Source: an uncultured Negativicutes bacterium
GTDB taxonomy: Bacteria > Bacillota > Negativicutes > Veillonellales > Megasphaeraceae
NCBI GenBank assembly: GCA_900752195.1
Contig: CAADUJ010000018.1
Location: 1 to 38,806, forward strand
Direction: 5' to 3'
Length of the DNA: 38,806 nt
The notes beneath the pieces are model-generated. The model did not search any database, was not told the origin of the DNA, and worked only from the letters and a program-made list of their open reading frames with translations. This document shows, one piece after another, positions 16,638 to 25,243 of the stretch. A program made the position numbers and the translations under genes. Numbering within the stretch: position 1 is the first letter of the stretch; each line of letters starts with the position of its first letter.

Positions 16638-17087
16638 ATGAAAGAACAGCATGATCATAAGTTTTATTTAGTCCGGGAGGATATCCTGCCTGGCGCCATC
16701 AAGAAGACAATCCGCGTCAAGAACATTTTGAAGCATCATGAGGCCAAGACGATTAATGAAGCCGTTAAAATGGTCGATTTAAGTCGTAGTGCCTATTACA
16801 AGTACAAAGACTATGTCTTTCCCTTTCAGGATGTTACGCGTGAGAAGATCGTTACCTTGTCTCTTATCGTCTACGACCGTCCGGGGGAACTGGTCCAGAT
16901 TCTTGATACTGTCGCTATCAATAACGGTAGTATCGTGACGATTAACCAAGGGATTCCTTTGCAAGGCATCGCCGATGTCAGCCTGTCTGTGGAAACGAAA
17001 AAGATGACCATTTCTGTAGAACAGCTGATGAAGATATTACAGAATTTACCTGGCGTCAATAAGGTAAGCATTATTGGACAAGAGTAG
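16638..17087 (+). CDS. ACT-domain protein, PheB type
   Basis: A 149-aa protein with a helical N-terminal region (residues 30-60, TINEAVKMVDLSRSAYYKY) and a C-terminal ACT domain (residues 75-148, LIVYDRPGELVQILDTVA). It belongs to the UPF0735/PheB family. ACT domains usually bind amino acids. Its position just ahead of homoserine dehydrogenase and homoserine kinase suggests a role in sensing threonine or a related amino acid. That is inference. Confidence 0.88.
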   Translation: MKEQHDHKFYLVREDILPGAIKKTIRVKNILKHHEAKTINEAVKMVDLSRSAYYKYKDYVFPFQDVTREKIVTLSLIVYDRPGELVQILDTVAINNGSIVTINQGIPLQGIADVSLSVETKKMTISVEQLMKILQNLPGVNKVSIIGQE

Positions 17088-17101
17088 GGGAGGTAGAGCT
17101 C

Positions 17102-18388
17102 ATGAAAGAAGTTGTCATAGCCCTATTGGGGTGCGGTACAGTTGGAAAAGGCGTCGTCGATCTGCTTGCACAAAACGGGCCACTTATTGAAGAACAACTC
17201 GGTACCACTATCCGAATAAAGCGCATTTTAATCCGTGATCTGAAGAAATATGAACGTATGCATCTTCCGGAACATATTGTGTTGACGACGGATTTTTCTG
17301 ATATCATCGAAGATGATGAAATTCAGATTGTCCTAGAAGTCATGGGAAGCGCCGATTTTGCTAAAGATTGCATTGAACAGTGCTTTATCCACGGTAAGAG
17401 CGTTATCAGTGCCAACAAGGACCTCATAGCCGACTATGGCATCCCGCTGCTTAAGCTGGCACAGGAACATCAAGTCGATTTTCAGTTTGAAGCCAGTGTT
17501 GCCGGCGGTATTCCTATTATCCGTCCCATGTATTCCTCTTTGAACAGTAACCGCATCGAAAAGATTATCGGTATCATGAATGGTACGACGAATTACATCC
17601 TCAGCAATATGACGAGTCGCGGCTTGTCGTATGAAACGGCACTGAAGGAAGCGCAGGATAAAGGATATGCCGAAGCAGATCCGACTAATGACGTGAGCGG
17701 CTACGATGCAGCCCGGAAAATCGCTATCCTCGCGACGTTGGGATTCCATTCAGCCGTCACCTTCCAAGACGTTACTGTCGAAGGGATTGAACGGATTACG
17801 CATGACGATATTTGTCATGCGACGGAAATGGGCTATGTCATCAAGCTCCTGGCCATTGCCGAACAGCATGAAGATGGCATTTCCCTGAATGTCCAGCCTA
17901 CATTCATCCCCAAAGATCATCCCCTTGCCAGCGTATCTGGCTCATATAACGCCGTCTTTGTCGATGGCAATGCCGTAGGTGATGTCATGTTCTATGGCCG
18001 CGGTGCCGGTGCAGGCCCAACGGCGAGTGCCGTCGTCAGCGATTTGATGAATGTCATCCTCCATCAATCCCTGGGAGTGGCAGGAAAACGGAAATATTTG
18101 TGGCATGATGTGCCCCTGAAGGATCCCAAAACGATGGAAGCACCGTATTACTTGCGCATGATCGTCGATAATGCACCAGGTGTTTTATCGAGTATTTCAG
18201 GTGTCTTCGCAGAAAATCGTATCAGTATTCGTTCGTTGATCCAAAAAGATGAAACGAAGGAAACAGCGGAAATTGTCATCCTTATCGATGCGTCACAGGC
18301 GGGTCTTGTAGAAGATTCGTTGAATCATATCAAGGCATTGTCTTGCGTCCGCCGCATTGCCAATGCCATACCAGTCAAAGAATTTTAA
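17102..18388 (+). CDS. hom: homoserine dehydrogenase
   Basis: It reduces aspartate semialdehyde to homoserine with NAD(P)H, the branch point to threonine and methionine. The Rossmann motif GCGTVGKGVVDLL is at residues 10-22. The catalytic region has ANKDLIADYG, FEASVAGGIPIIRPM and GIMNGTTNYILSNM. A C-terminal ACT domain (residues 350-428, VDNAPGVLSSISGVFAEN) suggests threonine feedback. The 428-aa length is usual. GGGGAGG precedes the ATG. thrB follows 11 bases after the stop. Confidence 0.96.
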   Translation: MKEVVIALLGCGTVGKGVVDLLAQNGPLIEEQLGTTIRIKRILIRDLKKYERMHLPEHIVLTTDFSDIIEDDEIQIVLEVMGSADFAKDCIEQCFIHGKSVISANKDLIADYGIPLLKLAQEHQVDFQFEASVAGGIPIIRPMYSSLNSNRIEKIIGIMNGTTNYILSNMTSRGLSYETALKEAQDKGYAEADPTNDVSGYDAARKIAILATLGFHSAVTFQDVTVEGIERITHDDICHATEMGYVIKLLAIAEQHEDGISLNVQPTFIPKDHPLASVSGSYNAVFVDGNAVGDVMFYGRGAGAGPTASAVVSDLMNVILHQSLGVAGKRKYLWHDVPLKDPKTMEAPYYLRMIVDNAPGVLSSISGVFAENRISIRSLIQKDETKETAEIVILIDASQAGLVEDSLNHIKALSCVRRIANAIPVKEF

Positions 18389-18399
18389 GGAGCAAGGAC

Positions 18400-19329
18400 A
18401 TGGCGAAAAAAATCCACGTGCAAATACCGGCTACGTCGGCCAATGTAGGTTCGGGCTTCGACGCCATCGGTATTGCTTTGACATTGTATAATGATATTCT
18501 CTATGAAGAACGACGTTCAGGCGAAGGCTGGTCCATTACGATCAAAGGCCTTGGCGTTGATTCCCTTCCGACGGAACCAGAACAGAACATGGTTTTTCAA
18601 GCCATGAAACGGTCGGCTGCTTATAATGGGAAAGACCTTCCTGAAAGCGGCTATCTGACGACGGTCAACCGTATTCCTCCTGCCCGTGGAATGGGCAGCA
18701 GTTCCGCTGCAATCGTCGGGGGCATTGTACTGGGAAATGCCCTGACGGGAAATAAGATGGGAAAAGACGATATCCTGGATGTTGCCAATGCTATGGAAGG
18801 CCATCCTGATAACGTAGCCCCAGCCATTTATGGCGGTCTGACAACGTCCATTACGATTGGCGAAAAGGCGGCGACGAATTCTATTCCTATAGACGATACG
18901 CTTTCGTTTATTACGGTGAGCCCAGATTTTGAAGTGTCTACAGAAGAGGCCAGACAGATTCTTCCGAAGACGATTGCCTATGACGAAGCCGTTTTCAACG
19001 TCGGCCGCGTAAGTTTCCTCATATCGTCACTCTTGGAGAAACGGTATGATACACTTGTGTACGGTCTTCAGGACAAGCTTCATATGCCATACCGGATACA
19101 GCTTATCCCCAATGGCGCAAAAGTCCTTGATGCGGCCATGGAAGCCGGTGCCCTGGGGGCGACTATTAGCGGTTCCGGGTCGACACTCATCGCCTTTGCG
19201 ACGTCCCATGAACGAGACATAGAAGAAGCCATGATTTCTACGTTTGCCGAATATGATACAAAATCGTTCGGCCACATTTTAAAAGCCGATAACAATGGCG
19301 TCCGCGTCATTGAAAGCGAAGTTGAATAA
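18400..19329 (+). CDS. thrB: homoserine kinase
   Basis: It phosphorylates homoserine with ATP on the way to threonine. As a GHMP kinase it shows the N-terminal PATSANVGSGFDAIG and the ATP-binding PPARGMGSSSAAIVGG motif, with the C-terminal GATISGSGSTLIAF. The protein is 309 aa. The frame extends upstream to ATG 18343, but that lies inside hom; AGGAGC sits just before ATG 18400. No threonine synthase gene is visible in the window. Confidence 0.95.
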   Translation: MAKKIHVQIPATSANVGSGFDAIGIALTLYNDILYEERRSGEGWSITIKGLGVDSLPTEPEQNMVFQAMKRSAAYNGKDLPESGYLTTVNRIPPARGMGSSSAAIVGGIVLGNALTGNKMGKDDILDVANAMEGHPDNVAPAIYGGLTTSITIGEKAATNSIPIDDTLSFITVSPDFEVSTEEARQILPKTIAYDEAVFNVGRVSFLISSLLEKRYDTLVYGLQDKLHMPYRIQLIPNGAKVLDAAMEAGALGATISGSGSTLIAFATSHERDIEEAMISTFAEYDTKSFGHILKADNNGVRVIESEVE

Positions 19330-19337
19330 GAATGACG

Positions 19338-19365
19338 TGTGCTCAGGCCGGAAGGTCTGAGCACA
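19338..19365 (+). repeat. 12-bp hairpin with GNRA tetraloop before nudC
   Basis: Bases 19338-19349 pair with 19354-19365 (one G-T pair) around a GGAA tetraloop. No T run follows. The nudC ribosome-binding site (AAGGAG) begins only about eight bases after the stem. Confidence 0.75.
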
Positions 19366-19385
19366 TCTATGTAAGGAGCCTCGAT

Positions 19386-20210
19386 ATGATTCAAGATATT
19401 GCGCCACACCAGTATCACAATGAGTTTACACCATGCACCGTGACAGGACATGACAGAATCCTTTCTTATGACGCAAGGTCGGTCCTCGTCGGTCTAACAG
19501 ACGAAGGTATCCAGTTTCCCCGGTATGACCAGTGTCAGACGCTTTCAAAAGACGATGTCATCTGGGCGTTTTCCGTCGATGACATACAGTTCTTTCTTTC
19601 CAAAGAACCCATTGCTGCGCCGCCTGGATTCCACTATGTGACAATCCGCCACATGCGTTACGAACAACCTCGGTATCTTGCGTATGCCGCCGTCGTAGGC
19701 CTTTCTCTTTCGACGTGGTATGGCCACCATCACGTATGTGGCTCTTGTGGTAAAACCCTCGTGCACAGCAAAGAGGAACGGATGCTCTATTGTCCGACTT
19801 GCGGCATTGCCAATTATCCGCGCATTAATCCGGCCGTCATCGTTGCCGTCCGCAATGGCAATCGGTTGCTCCTATCTAAATATGCAGGTAGGGAATATAA
19901 GAACGTCGCCCTTCTGGCAGGCTTTGCAGAAATTGGAGAAACTATAGAAGAAACGGTTCATCGTGAAGTCCGCGAGGAAGTGGGCATTGCCGTGAAGAAT
20001 TTAGAATTCTATAAGAGCCAGCCCTGGGTCTTTACCGATACCCTTCTCTTTGGCTTTTTCTGTGATGTCAACGGCGATGATACGCTCCACGTCGACCATG
20101 ACGAACTGGCTGTAGCCGCCTGGGTCGACCGGGAGGACTTGCCGGATGATACAGAAGAAGCGAGCCTTACGATGGAAATGGTGACGCTTTTTAAAAAGGG
20201 ATTGAAATGA
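19386..20210 (+). CDS. nudC: NAD(+) / NADH pyrophosphatase, NudC type
   Basis: A Nudix hydrolase expected to cleave NADH to NMNH and AMP, or to remove NAD caps from RNA. A zinc ribbon with two CxxC pairs (CGSCGK and CPTCG) sits near residues 118-140. The Nudix box GFAEIGETIEETVHREVREEVGI follows. The NudC signature SQPWPFP is altered here to SQPWVFT, so substrate preference may differ. ATG 19386 is preferred because AAGGAG lies directly upstream; the earlier ATG 19332 would run through the hairpin. The length is 274 aa. Confidence 0.88.
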   Translation: MIQDIAPHQYHNEFTPCTVTGHDRILSYDARSVLVGLTDEGIQFPRYDQCQTLSKDDVIWAFSVDDIQFFLSKEPIAAPPGFHYVTIRHMRYEQPRYLAYAAVVGLSLSTWYGHHHVCGSCGKTLVHSKEERMLYCPTCGIANYPRINPAVIVAVRNGNRLLLSKYAGREYKNVALLAGFAEIGETIEETVHREVREEVGIAVKNLEFYKSQPWVFTDTLLFGFFCDVNGDDTLHVDHDELAVAAWVDREDLPDDTEEASLTMEMVTLFKKGLK

Positions 20211-20263
20211 CGAAACTCCTGGAAGATGAGACAATTTTTCTGCGATAGCCTCGTACAGACATG

Positions 20264-20300
20264 AAAAACGGATGCTATGATTGAAATAGCATCCGTTTTT
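20264..20300. terminator. bidirectional terminator between nudC and tex
   Basis: A 15-bp stem (20264-20278 with 20286-20300) around a seven-base loop, with A5 on one side and T5 on the other. It can serve both the plus-strand nudC transcript and the converging tex transcript. Confidence 0.9.
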
Positions 20301-20318
20301 GTCGTACCTGTATGAGAA

Positions 20319-22496
20319 TCAAGATTTTTCCGTAGGGATCGCTCTTTTGATGGATAAGGCAATGCGCCCCCGTTTGGCATCGACAGAGAGAATCATGCAA
20401 TCGACGATGTCGCCGACGTGAACGACGTCTGTCGGGTGTGAGAAGGGGTGGTTACAGAGTTCTGATTTGTGGACGAGGCCTGCCGTCTTCAATCCGAAAT
20501 CGATGAACGCACCGAAATCGACGACGTTGTGGACGGTACCGCGGACGATGGAGCCTACTTTGAGTTCGTCCAGTGAAAGCACGTGGCGCCGCGTCAAGGG
20601 CTGGGGAAATTCGCTGCGCACGTCCCGGCCAGGTTTGCGTAATTCTTCGATGATGTCGCAGACGGTTGGTTCGCCTGCCTTAAGGGTCTGCGCCAGTTTT
20701 GGCACGGCATTCATCTGCAACCGGCCTTGCAATTCCTTGAGGCGGTCAGGATAAAAGAGGTCTTCTATCGTAAACCCGTATTGTTCGATGATTTCCTTTG
20801 CCAGACCGTACGATTCAGGGTGGACGGACGTGTTATCCAGTGGATTTGCACCATCCTTGATACGTAGGAATCCGGCACATTGCGTAAATGTCGCCGGCCC
20901 CAGACGGTTGACATTCATCAGTTCCTGACGGTCGTGGAAGGGACCATTTTCATTCCTGTAGGCGATGATGTTGGCTGCCGTAGCTGCCGTAATGCCCGAA
21001 ACGTGTTGCAATAGAGCGGCTGATGCCGTATTCAAATCGACACCGACGTAGTTTACGACGGATTCGACGACGCCATCTAATGCACAGGTCAAGGCCTTTT
21101 GATTGACGTCATGCTGGTACTGGCCAACGCCGAGAGACTGACTGTCGATTTTGACTGATTCCGCTAAGGGATCTTGAATGCGGCGGGCAATGGAAACGGC
21201 GCCACGGATCGTGACGTCTAGATCGGGCAGTTCTTCCCGGGCAAGATCTGATGCGGAATACACAGACGCGCCAGCTTCGTTGGTGATAATATAACGACAC
21301 GTCAGGTTGTGCTCGGCTATGAGGTGAGACACGAATTGTTCCGTTTCATACGATGCTGTGCCATTACCGATGGAAATGAGGGTGACGCCGTGACGGCAAA
21401 TCATGTTCGTCAGACCAGTATCACTGTCTTGCTGCTGCTTCTTTGAGCCTGTCAGGTAAAACGTACCGTAATCGAGGACGGTACCGGTCGAATCGATGAC
21501 AGCAGCCTTACAGCCTGTTCGATAGCCAGGATCGAGACCTAAGATAATCTGACCGGCAAAAGGAGGCTGGAGTAATAAATTGCGCAGGTTTTCAGCAAAT
21601 ACTTTGATGGCCTGATCCTTGGCCTTTTCGGTCAGGTCGTTGCGGATTTCTCGTTCCATCTGAGGGGCGATCAATCGCTTATAACTATCCTGAGCGGCAT
21701 CGCGGAGAATTTGTTCATACGGTGAAGGCCTTTTGACGATGCGGCGACAGAGCTCTTCCATATACACGTCATCGCGGACGGCAAGGGTCACTTTCAAAGC
21801 CTTTTGTGCTTCGCCTCGGTTGATTGCCAGTACGCGGTGGCTGGGAATGGAACGGACGGGCTGATGAAAGTCCTTATAGGTTAAATACGTCGATGCCGCT
21901 TCTTCCTCTTCATGAAGGGCACACCATACTACGCCATCACGCCAGAACGATTTGCGCAAATATTTTCGATACGCCCCGTTTTCTGATGCCGTTTCTGCGA
22001 TGATATGGCAGGCCCCCTGGATGACCGATGTCACATCGGGATATTCGTCGCAGACGTAAGCAGTAGCGGCATCTTCCGGAGCCGGTCCCTTAGAAGGCTG
22101 TTCCACAAATAAATCGGCAAGCGGCTTCAAACCAGCATCGCGGGCCATAGAGGCCTTGGTCCTTTTCTTTGGCTTAAAAGGCAGGTATATATCTTCGACT
22201 TCTTGAAGCAGTTGGGCGTCAGCGAGCGCTTTTTCGAGTTCCTTTGTCCAACAACCTTGTTCTTCTATGGATTGGCGTACTGATTCTTTGCGGGATGCCA
22301 GTGCCTCTTCATAGGCATATTCCTCTTTGATGTGTCGCAGTTGCTGTTCATCAAGAAGGCCTGTCGCTTCCTTTCTGTATCGGGCGACGAAGGGAATCGT
22401 ATTTCCATCGGCAAATAAATCGAGAGCTGCCTGAATCTGATTCGGTCGAATCTGGAGTTTCGTCGCAATATGATGAATTATGGTAGCTTCACTCAT
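20319..22496 (-). CDS. tex: Tex-family RNA-binding transcriptional accessory protein
   Basis: Tex is a conserved nucleic-acid-binding protein linked to transcription. The 725-aa protein starts with the helical Tex N domain (GNTIPFVARYRKEATG). A YqgF-like RNase H fold follows (ILGLDPGYRTGCKAAVID), then a helix-hairpin-helix region (NTASAALLQHVSGI and GPATFTQCAGFLRI). The C-terminal S1 domain (GTVHNVVDFGAFIDFG) completes it. The start is preceded by AGAAAGGAG on the minus strand. It stands alone, convergent with nudC. Confidence 0.95.
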   Translation of the reverse strand: MSEATIIHHIATKLQIRPNQIQAALDLFADGNTIPFVARYRKEATGLLDEQQLRHIKEEYAYEEALASRKESVRQSIEEQGCWTKELEKALADAQLLQEVEDIYLPFKPKKRTKASMARDAGLKPLADLFVEQPSKGPAPEDAATAYVCDEYPDVTSVIQGACHIIAETASENGAYRKYLRKSFWRDGVVWCALHEEEEAASTYLTYKDFHQPVRSIPSHRVLAINRGEAQKALKVTLAVRDDVYMEELCRRIVKRPSPYEQILRDAAQDSYKRLIAPQMEREIRNDLTEKAKDQAIKVFAENLRNLLLQPPFAGQIILGLDPGYRTGCKAAVIDSTGTVLDYGTFYLTGSKKQQQDSDTGLTNMICRHGVTLISIGNGTASYETEQFVSHLIAEHNLTCRYIITNEAGASVYSASDLAREELPDLDVTIRGAVSIARRIQDPLAESVKIDSQSLGVGQYQHDVNQKALTCALDGVVESVVNYVGVDLNTASAALLQHVSGITAATAANIIAYRNENGPFHDRQELMNVNRLGPATFTQCAGFLRIKDGANPLDNTSVHPESYGLAKEIIEQYGFTIEDLFYPDRLKELQGRLQMNAVPKLAQTLKAGEPTVCDIIEELRKPGRDVRSEFPQPLTRRHVLSLDELKVGSIVRGTVHNVVDFGAFIDFGLKTAGLVHKSELCNHPFSHPTDVVHVGDIVDCMILSVDAKRGRIALSIKRAIPTEKS

Positions 22497-22523
22497 GAGA
22501 GTCTCCTTTCTAATAATAGTATT

Positions 22524-22529
22524 ATTATA
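22524..22529 (-). promoter_or_regulatory. -10 element of tex
   Basis: TATAAT on the minus strand, 27 bases upstream of the tex start and preceded by GGG. No good -35 is visible at 16-18 bases, so this is tentative. Confidence 0.45.
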
Positions 22530-22570
22530 CCCGAATTTACGGTTCAGTCATAGAGGAGCCTTGGCGACAA

Positions 22571-22603
22571 CCGATGACATACATTTGCAAATACATCTAT
22601 CGG
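22571..22603. repeat. imperfect dyad around ATTTGCAAAT
   Basis: CCGAT (22571-22575) and ATCGG (22599-22603) flank the perfect ten-base palindrome ATTTGCAAAT (22583-22592). The outer arms are one base off the centre. It may be a regulatory protein site. Confidence 0.4.
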
Positions 22604-22803
22604 ACAAAAAAAATACGTACGGATAGTATGGAAAAAGTCGCAATCCTTAGAAAGAATTATGGAATGATAAATTTTCATGCACGTCGCATACGTGTCGTAT
22701 TCGTTGCCATTTTCAATAGGTATTCTGGACTCGCAAAATCCACAACTACAAAAAAATGTCATCATAGATGTGATAGGTATACATAGATGGCACACTATAA
22801 TTC

Positions 22804-22832
22804 TTGACTTCTAAAGTCCAAAATTATATAGT
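22804..22832 (+). promoter_or_regulatory. promoter of the Rrf2 operon with overlapping dyad
   Basis: TTGACT (22804-22809), 17 bases, TATAGT (22827-22832): a good sigma-A type promoter, 43 bases before the rrf2 start. An inverted repeat GACTT-CTA-AAGTC (22806-22818) overlaps the -35 and the spacer, a position suited to repression. Binding by the Rrf2 protein itself is inference. Confidence 0.75.
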
Positions 22833-22875
22833 AAGGATGAACAAAGAAAAATTCAAAGAAACGGGAGACTCCACT

Positions 22876-23283
22876 ATGTTCATGAACAGAAAATCTGATT
22901 ATGCTTTGCGAATTATACGGGCTTTAGCAGACGGTAAACGTCATACAGCCAATTCTTTAGCGACCAATGAACAGATTCCGTTGGCATTTGCATATAAAAT
23001 ACTGAAAAAATTATCCAATGCAGGATTGGTCCGCCTCGATCGCGGCCCCGGCGGAGGCTGTTCATTAGAAAAAGATTTGCACGACGTTTCATTATATGAC
23101 CTTATCATTATCATGGAAGGAAATGGTGATATTACTGACTGCATGAACGGCGACTATGACTGTGAATGGCGCAAGAACCATGGCATTTGCAAGGTTCATC
23201 TGAATCTATGCGCTCTCCAGCAGGAAATAGAACAAAAACTCCGTTCAAAAAGCCTTTGGGAAATTTTAGGAAAAACAAGTTGA
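22876..23283 (+). CDS. Rrf2-family transcriptional regulator
   Basis: A 135-aa winged-helix regulator of the Rrf2 family (IscR/NsrR/CymR relatives). The N-terminal DYALRIIRALADG and the recognition-helix region IPLAFAYKILKKLSNAGLV are typical, with a wing RLDRGPGGGCSL. Four Cys after the dimerisation helix (Cys89, 96, 105, 112) form a likely Fe-S ligand set, so it may sense O2, NO or Fe-S status. GGGAGA precedes ATG 22876; the frame's TTG at 22804 is the promoter -35. The next gene follows after 24 bases with a strong ribosome-binding site, implying one operon. Confidence 0.9.
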   Translation: MFMNRKSDYALRIIRALADGKRHTANSLATNEQIPLAFAYKILKKLSNAGLVRLDRGPGGGCSLEKDLHDVSLYDLIIIMEGNGDITDCMNGDYDCEWRKNHGICKVHLNLCALQQEIEQKLRSKSLWEILGKTS

Positions 23284-23307
23284 TCCAACACAAAGGAGGA
23301 AACAGAT

Positions 23308-25220
23308 ATGCTATTTCAAACGACAGAAGCTCATGAAGCCTTACGTAAGGAGATCCGCGCATTTGCGGAAAAAGAAGTGAAGCCCATTGCCTTTTCTCTT
23401 GACCAACATAATCAGTTCCCTGATGAAATCGTCAGAGAAATGGGAAAACGAGGCTGGATGGGGCTTCCGTATCCGAAAGAATATGGCGGCGCAGGCCTTG
23501 ATGTGACGAGTTATGCCATTGCCGTTGAAGAATTCTCTCGTGTAGATGGTGGCGTAGGCGTTATCCTCTCAGCCCATACTTCATTGGGAACCTATCCCAT
23601 CGCTGCGTTTGGCAACGAAGAACAGAAGAAAAAATACCTTGTGCCCCTGGCAAAAGGTGAAAAGCTTGGCGCCTTCGGTCTTACGGAAGAAAACGCTGGT
23701 TCTGATGCAGGCGGAACGGAAACAACGGCTGTTGATAAAGGCGATTACTACCTTTTGAACGGTGGCAAAATCTTCATCACCAATGCACCGAAAGCCGATA
23801 TTTATGTCGTATTTGCCGTTACGACACCGGACATTGGCACGAAGGGCATCACGCGTTCATCGTAGAAAAAGGCTGGAAAGGCTTTGATTTCGGCGACCAC
23901 TACGATAAACTGGGCATCCGTTCGTCTTCGACGGCAGAGCTCATCTTTAACGATGTGAAAGTACCGAAGGAAAACCTCCTCGGCAAGGAAGGGCAAGGCT
24001 TTAAAATCGCCATGGCAACCTTGGATGGCGGCCGTATCGGAATCGGTGCCCAGGCACTCGGCATCGCGCAGGGTGCATATGAAAATGCATTGGATTATGC
24101 CAAGGAACGGGTACAGTTTGGTTCTCCTATCGGCGTTAACCAGGGAGTATCCTTTAAACTTGCCGACATGGCTACGAAACTGCGGGCATCGCGCTATCTC
24201 ATCTATTCGGCAGCTGAATTGAAAGAACTCCATAAACCGTACAGCATGGAAGCGGCTATGGCAAAGATGTATGCATCCGATTCGGCTATTGAAATCACGA
24301 ACGAAGCGCTTCAGATATTCGGCGGCTCCGGTTTCTTGAAAGGCATGGACGTCGAACGGGCTTACCGCGATGCGAAGATTACGACGATTTATGAAGGCAC
24401 CAATGAAGTACAGCGTGTCGTCATTGCAGCCCATCTCTTGGGTAAATTAGGTAAGGCTCAGCATACGGAAAGCCGGTCCGTTGCGAAAAAGGCGGCTCCT
24501 GTTACGGGCATCCGGAAAAATCACATTTTTCGTGATGGCGATGCTAAAGAAAAAGTTGCAGCTTTGGTTGATGCGTTGACGCATGACGGCTACGACTTCT
24601 CTGTAGGGATTCCGAAAGATACGCCTATTGTCCAGGCTGAACGCGTCGTGTCTGCTGGTAAGGGCATTGGAAGCAAAGAAAACATGAAACTTATCGAAGA
24701 CCTGGCACAGGCTGCCGGTGCCGCTATCGGTTCATCCCGGCCTGTAGCGGAAACGCTCCAGTACGTACCGCTCAATCGCTATGTAGGCATGTCGGGACAG
24801 AAATTTACAGGCAACCTCTATATTGCCTGTGGCATTTCCGGAGCCAAGCAGCATCTCAAAGGCATCAAAGATGCATCGACTATCGTTGCTATCAACAAGA
24901 ACGGCAATGCGCCGATCTTCAAGAACTGCGATTATGGAATCATTGGCGATGTCAATGAAATCCTGCCGCTCCTGGCTGATGCCCTCGGCCGCGGTGAAAA
25001 GAAAGCAGCTCCGCCTATGGTCAAGATGAAACGGCCTGTCGTTCCTAAACCAGAACCGATCGGCCCGCGCTATGTCTGCAACGGCTGTGGCTATGAATAC
25101 GTACCAGAACTCGGCGATGAAGAAGCCGATATCGCTCCGGGGACTCTCTTTGACAACCTGCCTGATGACTGGGTTTGCCCGGAATGTGCAGAACCAAAGG
25201 AAAACTTTATTAAAGAATAA
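23308..25220 (+). pseudogene. acyl-CoA dehydrogenase-EtfA-rubredoxin fusion, frameshifted
   Basis: Restoring one base near 23853 gives a single 637-aa protein. Residues 1-380 are an acyl-CoA dehydrogenase (FGLTEENAGSDAGG; catalytic Glu363 in IYEGTNEVQ). Residues about 436-561 match the FAD-binding C-terminal domain of ETF alpha (GSSRPVAE, GQKFTGNLYIACGISGAKQH). Residues 589-637 are rubredoxin with Cys591, 594, 624 and 627. As sequenced, the first frame stops at TAG 23863-23865, and the rest continues in another frame from about 23854. Comparison with the family predicts ITAFIVEKG where the sequence shifts, consistent with loss of one G. It could be a real mutation or a sequence error. It lies between the Rrf2 gene and fprA. 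Confidence 0.9.
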
Positions 25221-25243
25221 TCCCCGAAAGGAGTGGAACATAT

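Larger units (their letters stand above)
22497..22875. other. non-coding region between tex and the Rrf2 gene
   Basis: This 379-base gap has no convincing gene. It holds the tex upstream region, an imperfect dyad at 22571-22603 centred on the palindrome ATTTGCAAAT, a direct repeat CATAGATG at 22763-22770 and 22782-22789, and the rrf2 promoter. The middle part (22620-22760) is AT-rich and shows nothing I can name. Confidence 0.6.

Noticed and set aside
19338..19370. Hairpin before nudC as an intrinsic terminator
   Set aside because: No T run follows the stem; the next bases are CTATGTAAGGAG.
22574..22786. 70-codon open frame between tex and the Rrf2 gene
   Set aside because: Low-complexity basic product, no clear ribosome-binding site, and it runs through the dyad and repeats in the intergenic region.
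23850..23875. Programmed frameshift in the ACAD fusion gene
   Set aside because: No slippery heptamer precedes the stop; the A5 run lies after the TAG. A simple base loss explains the break better.
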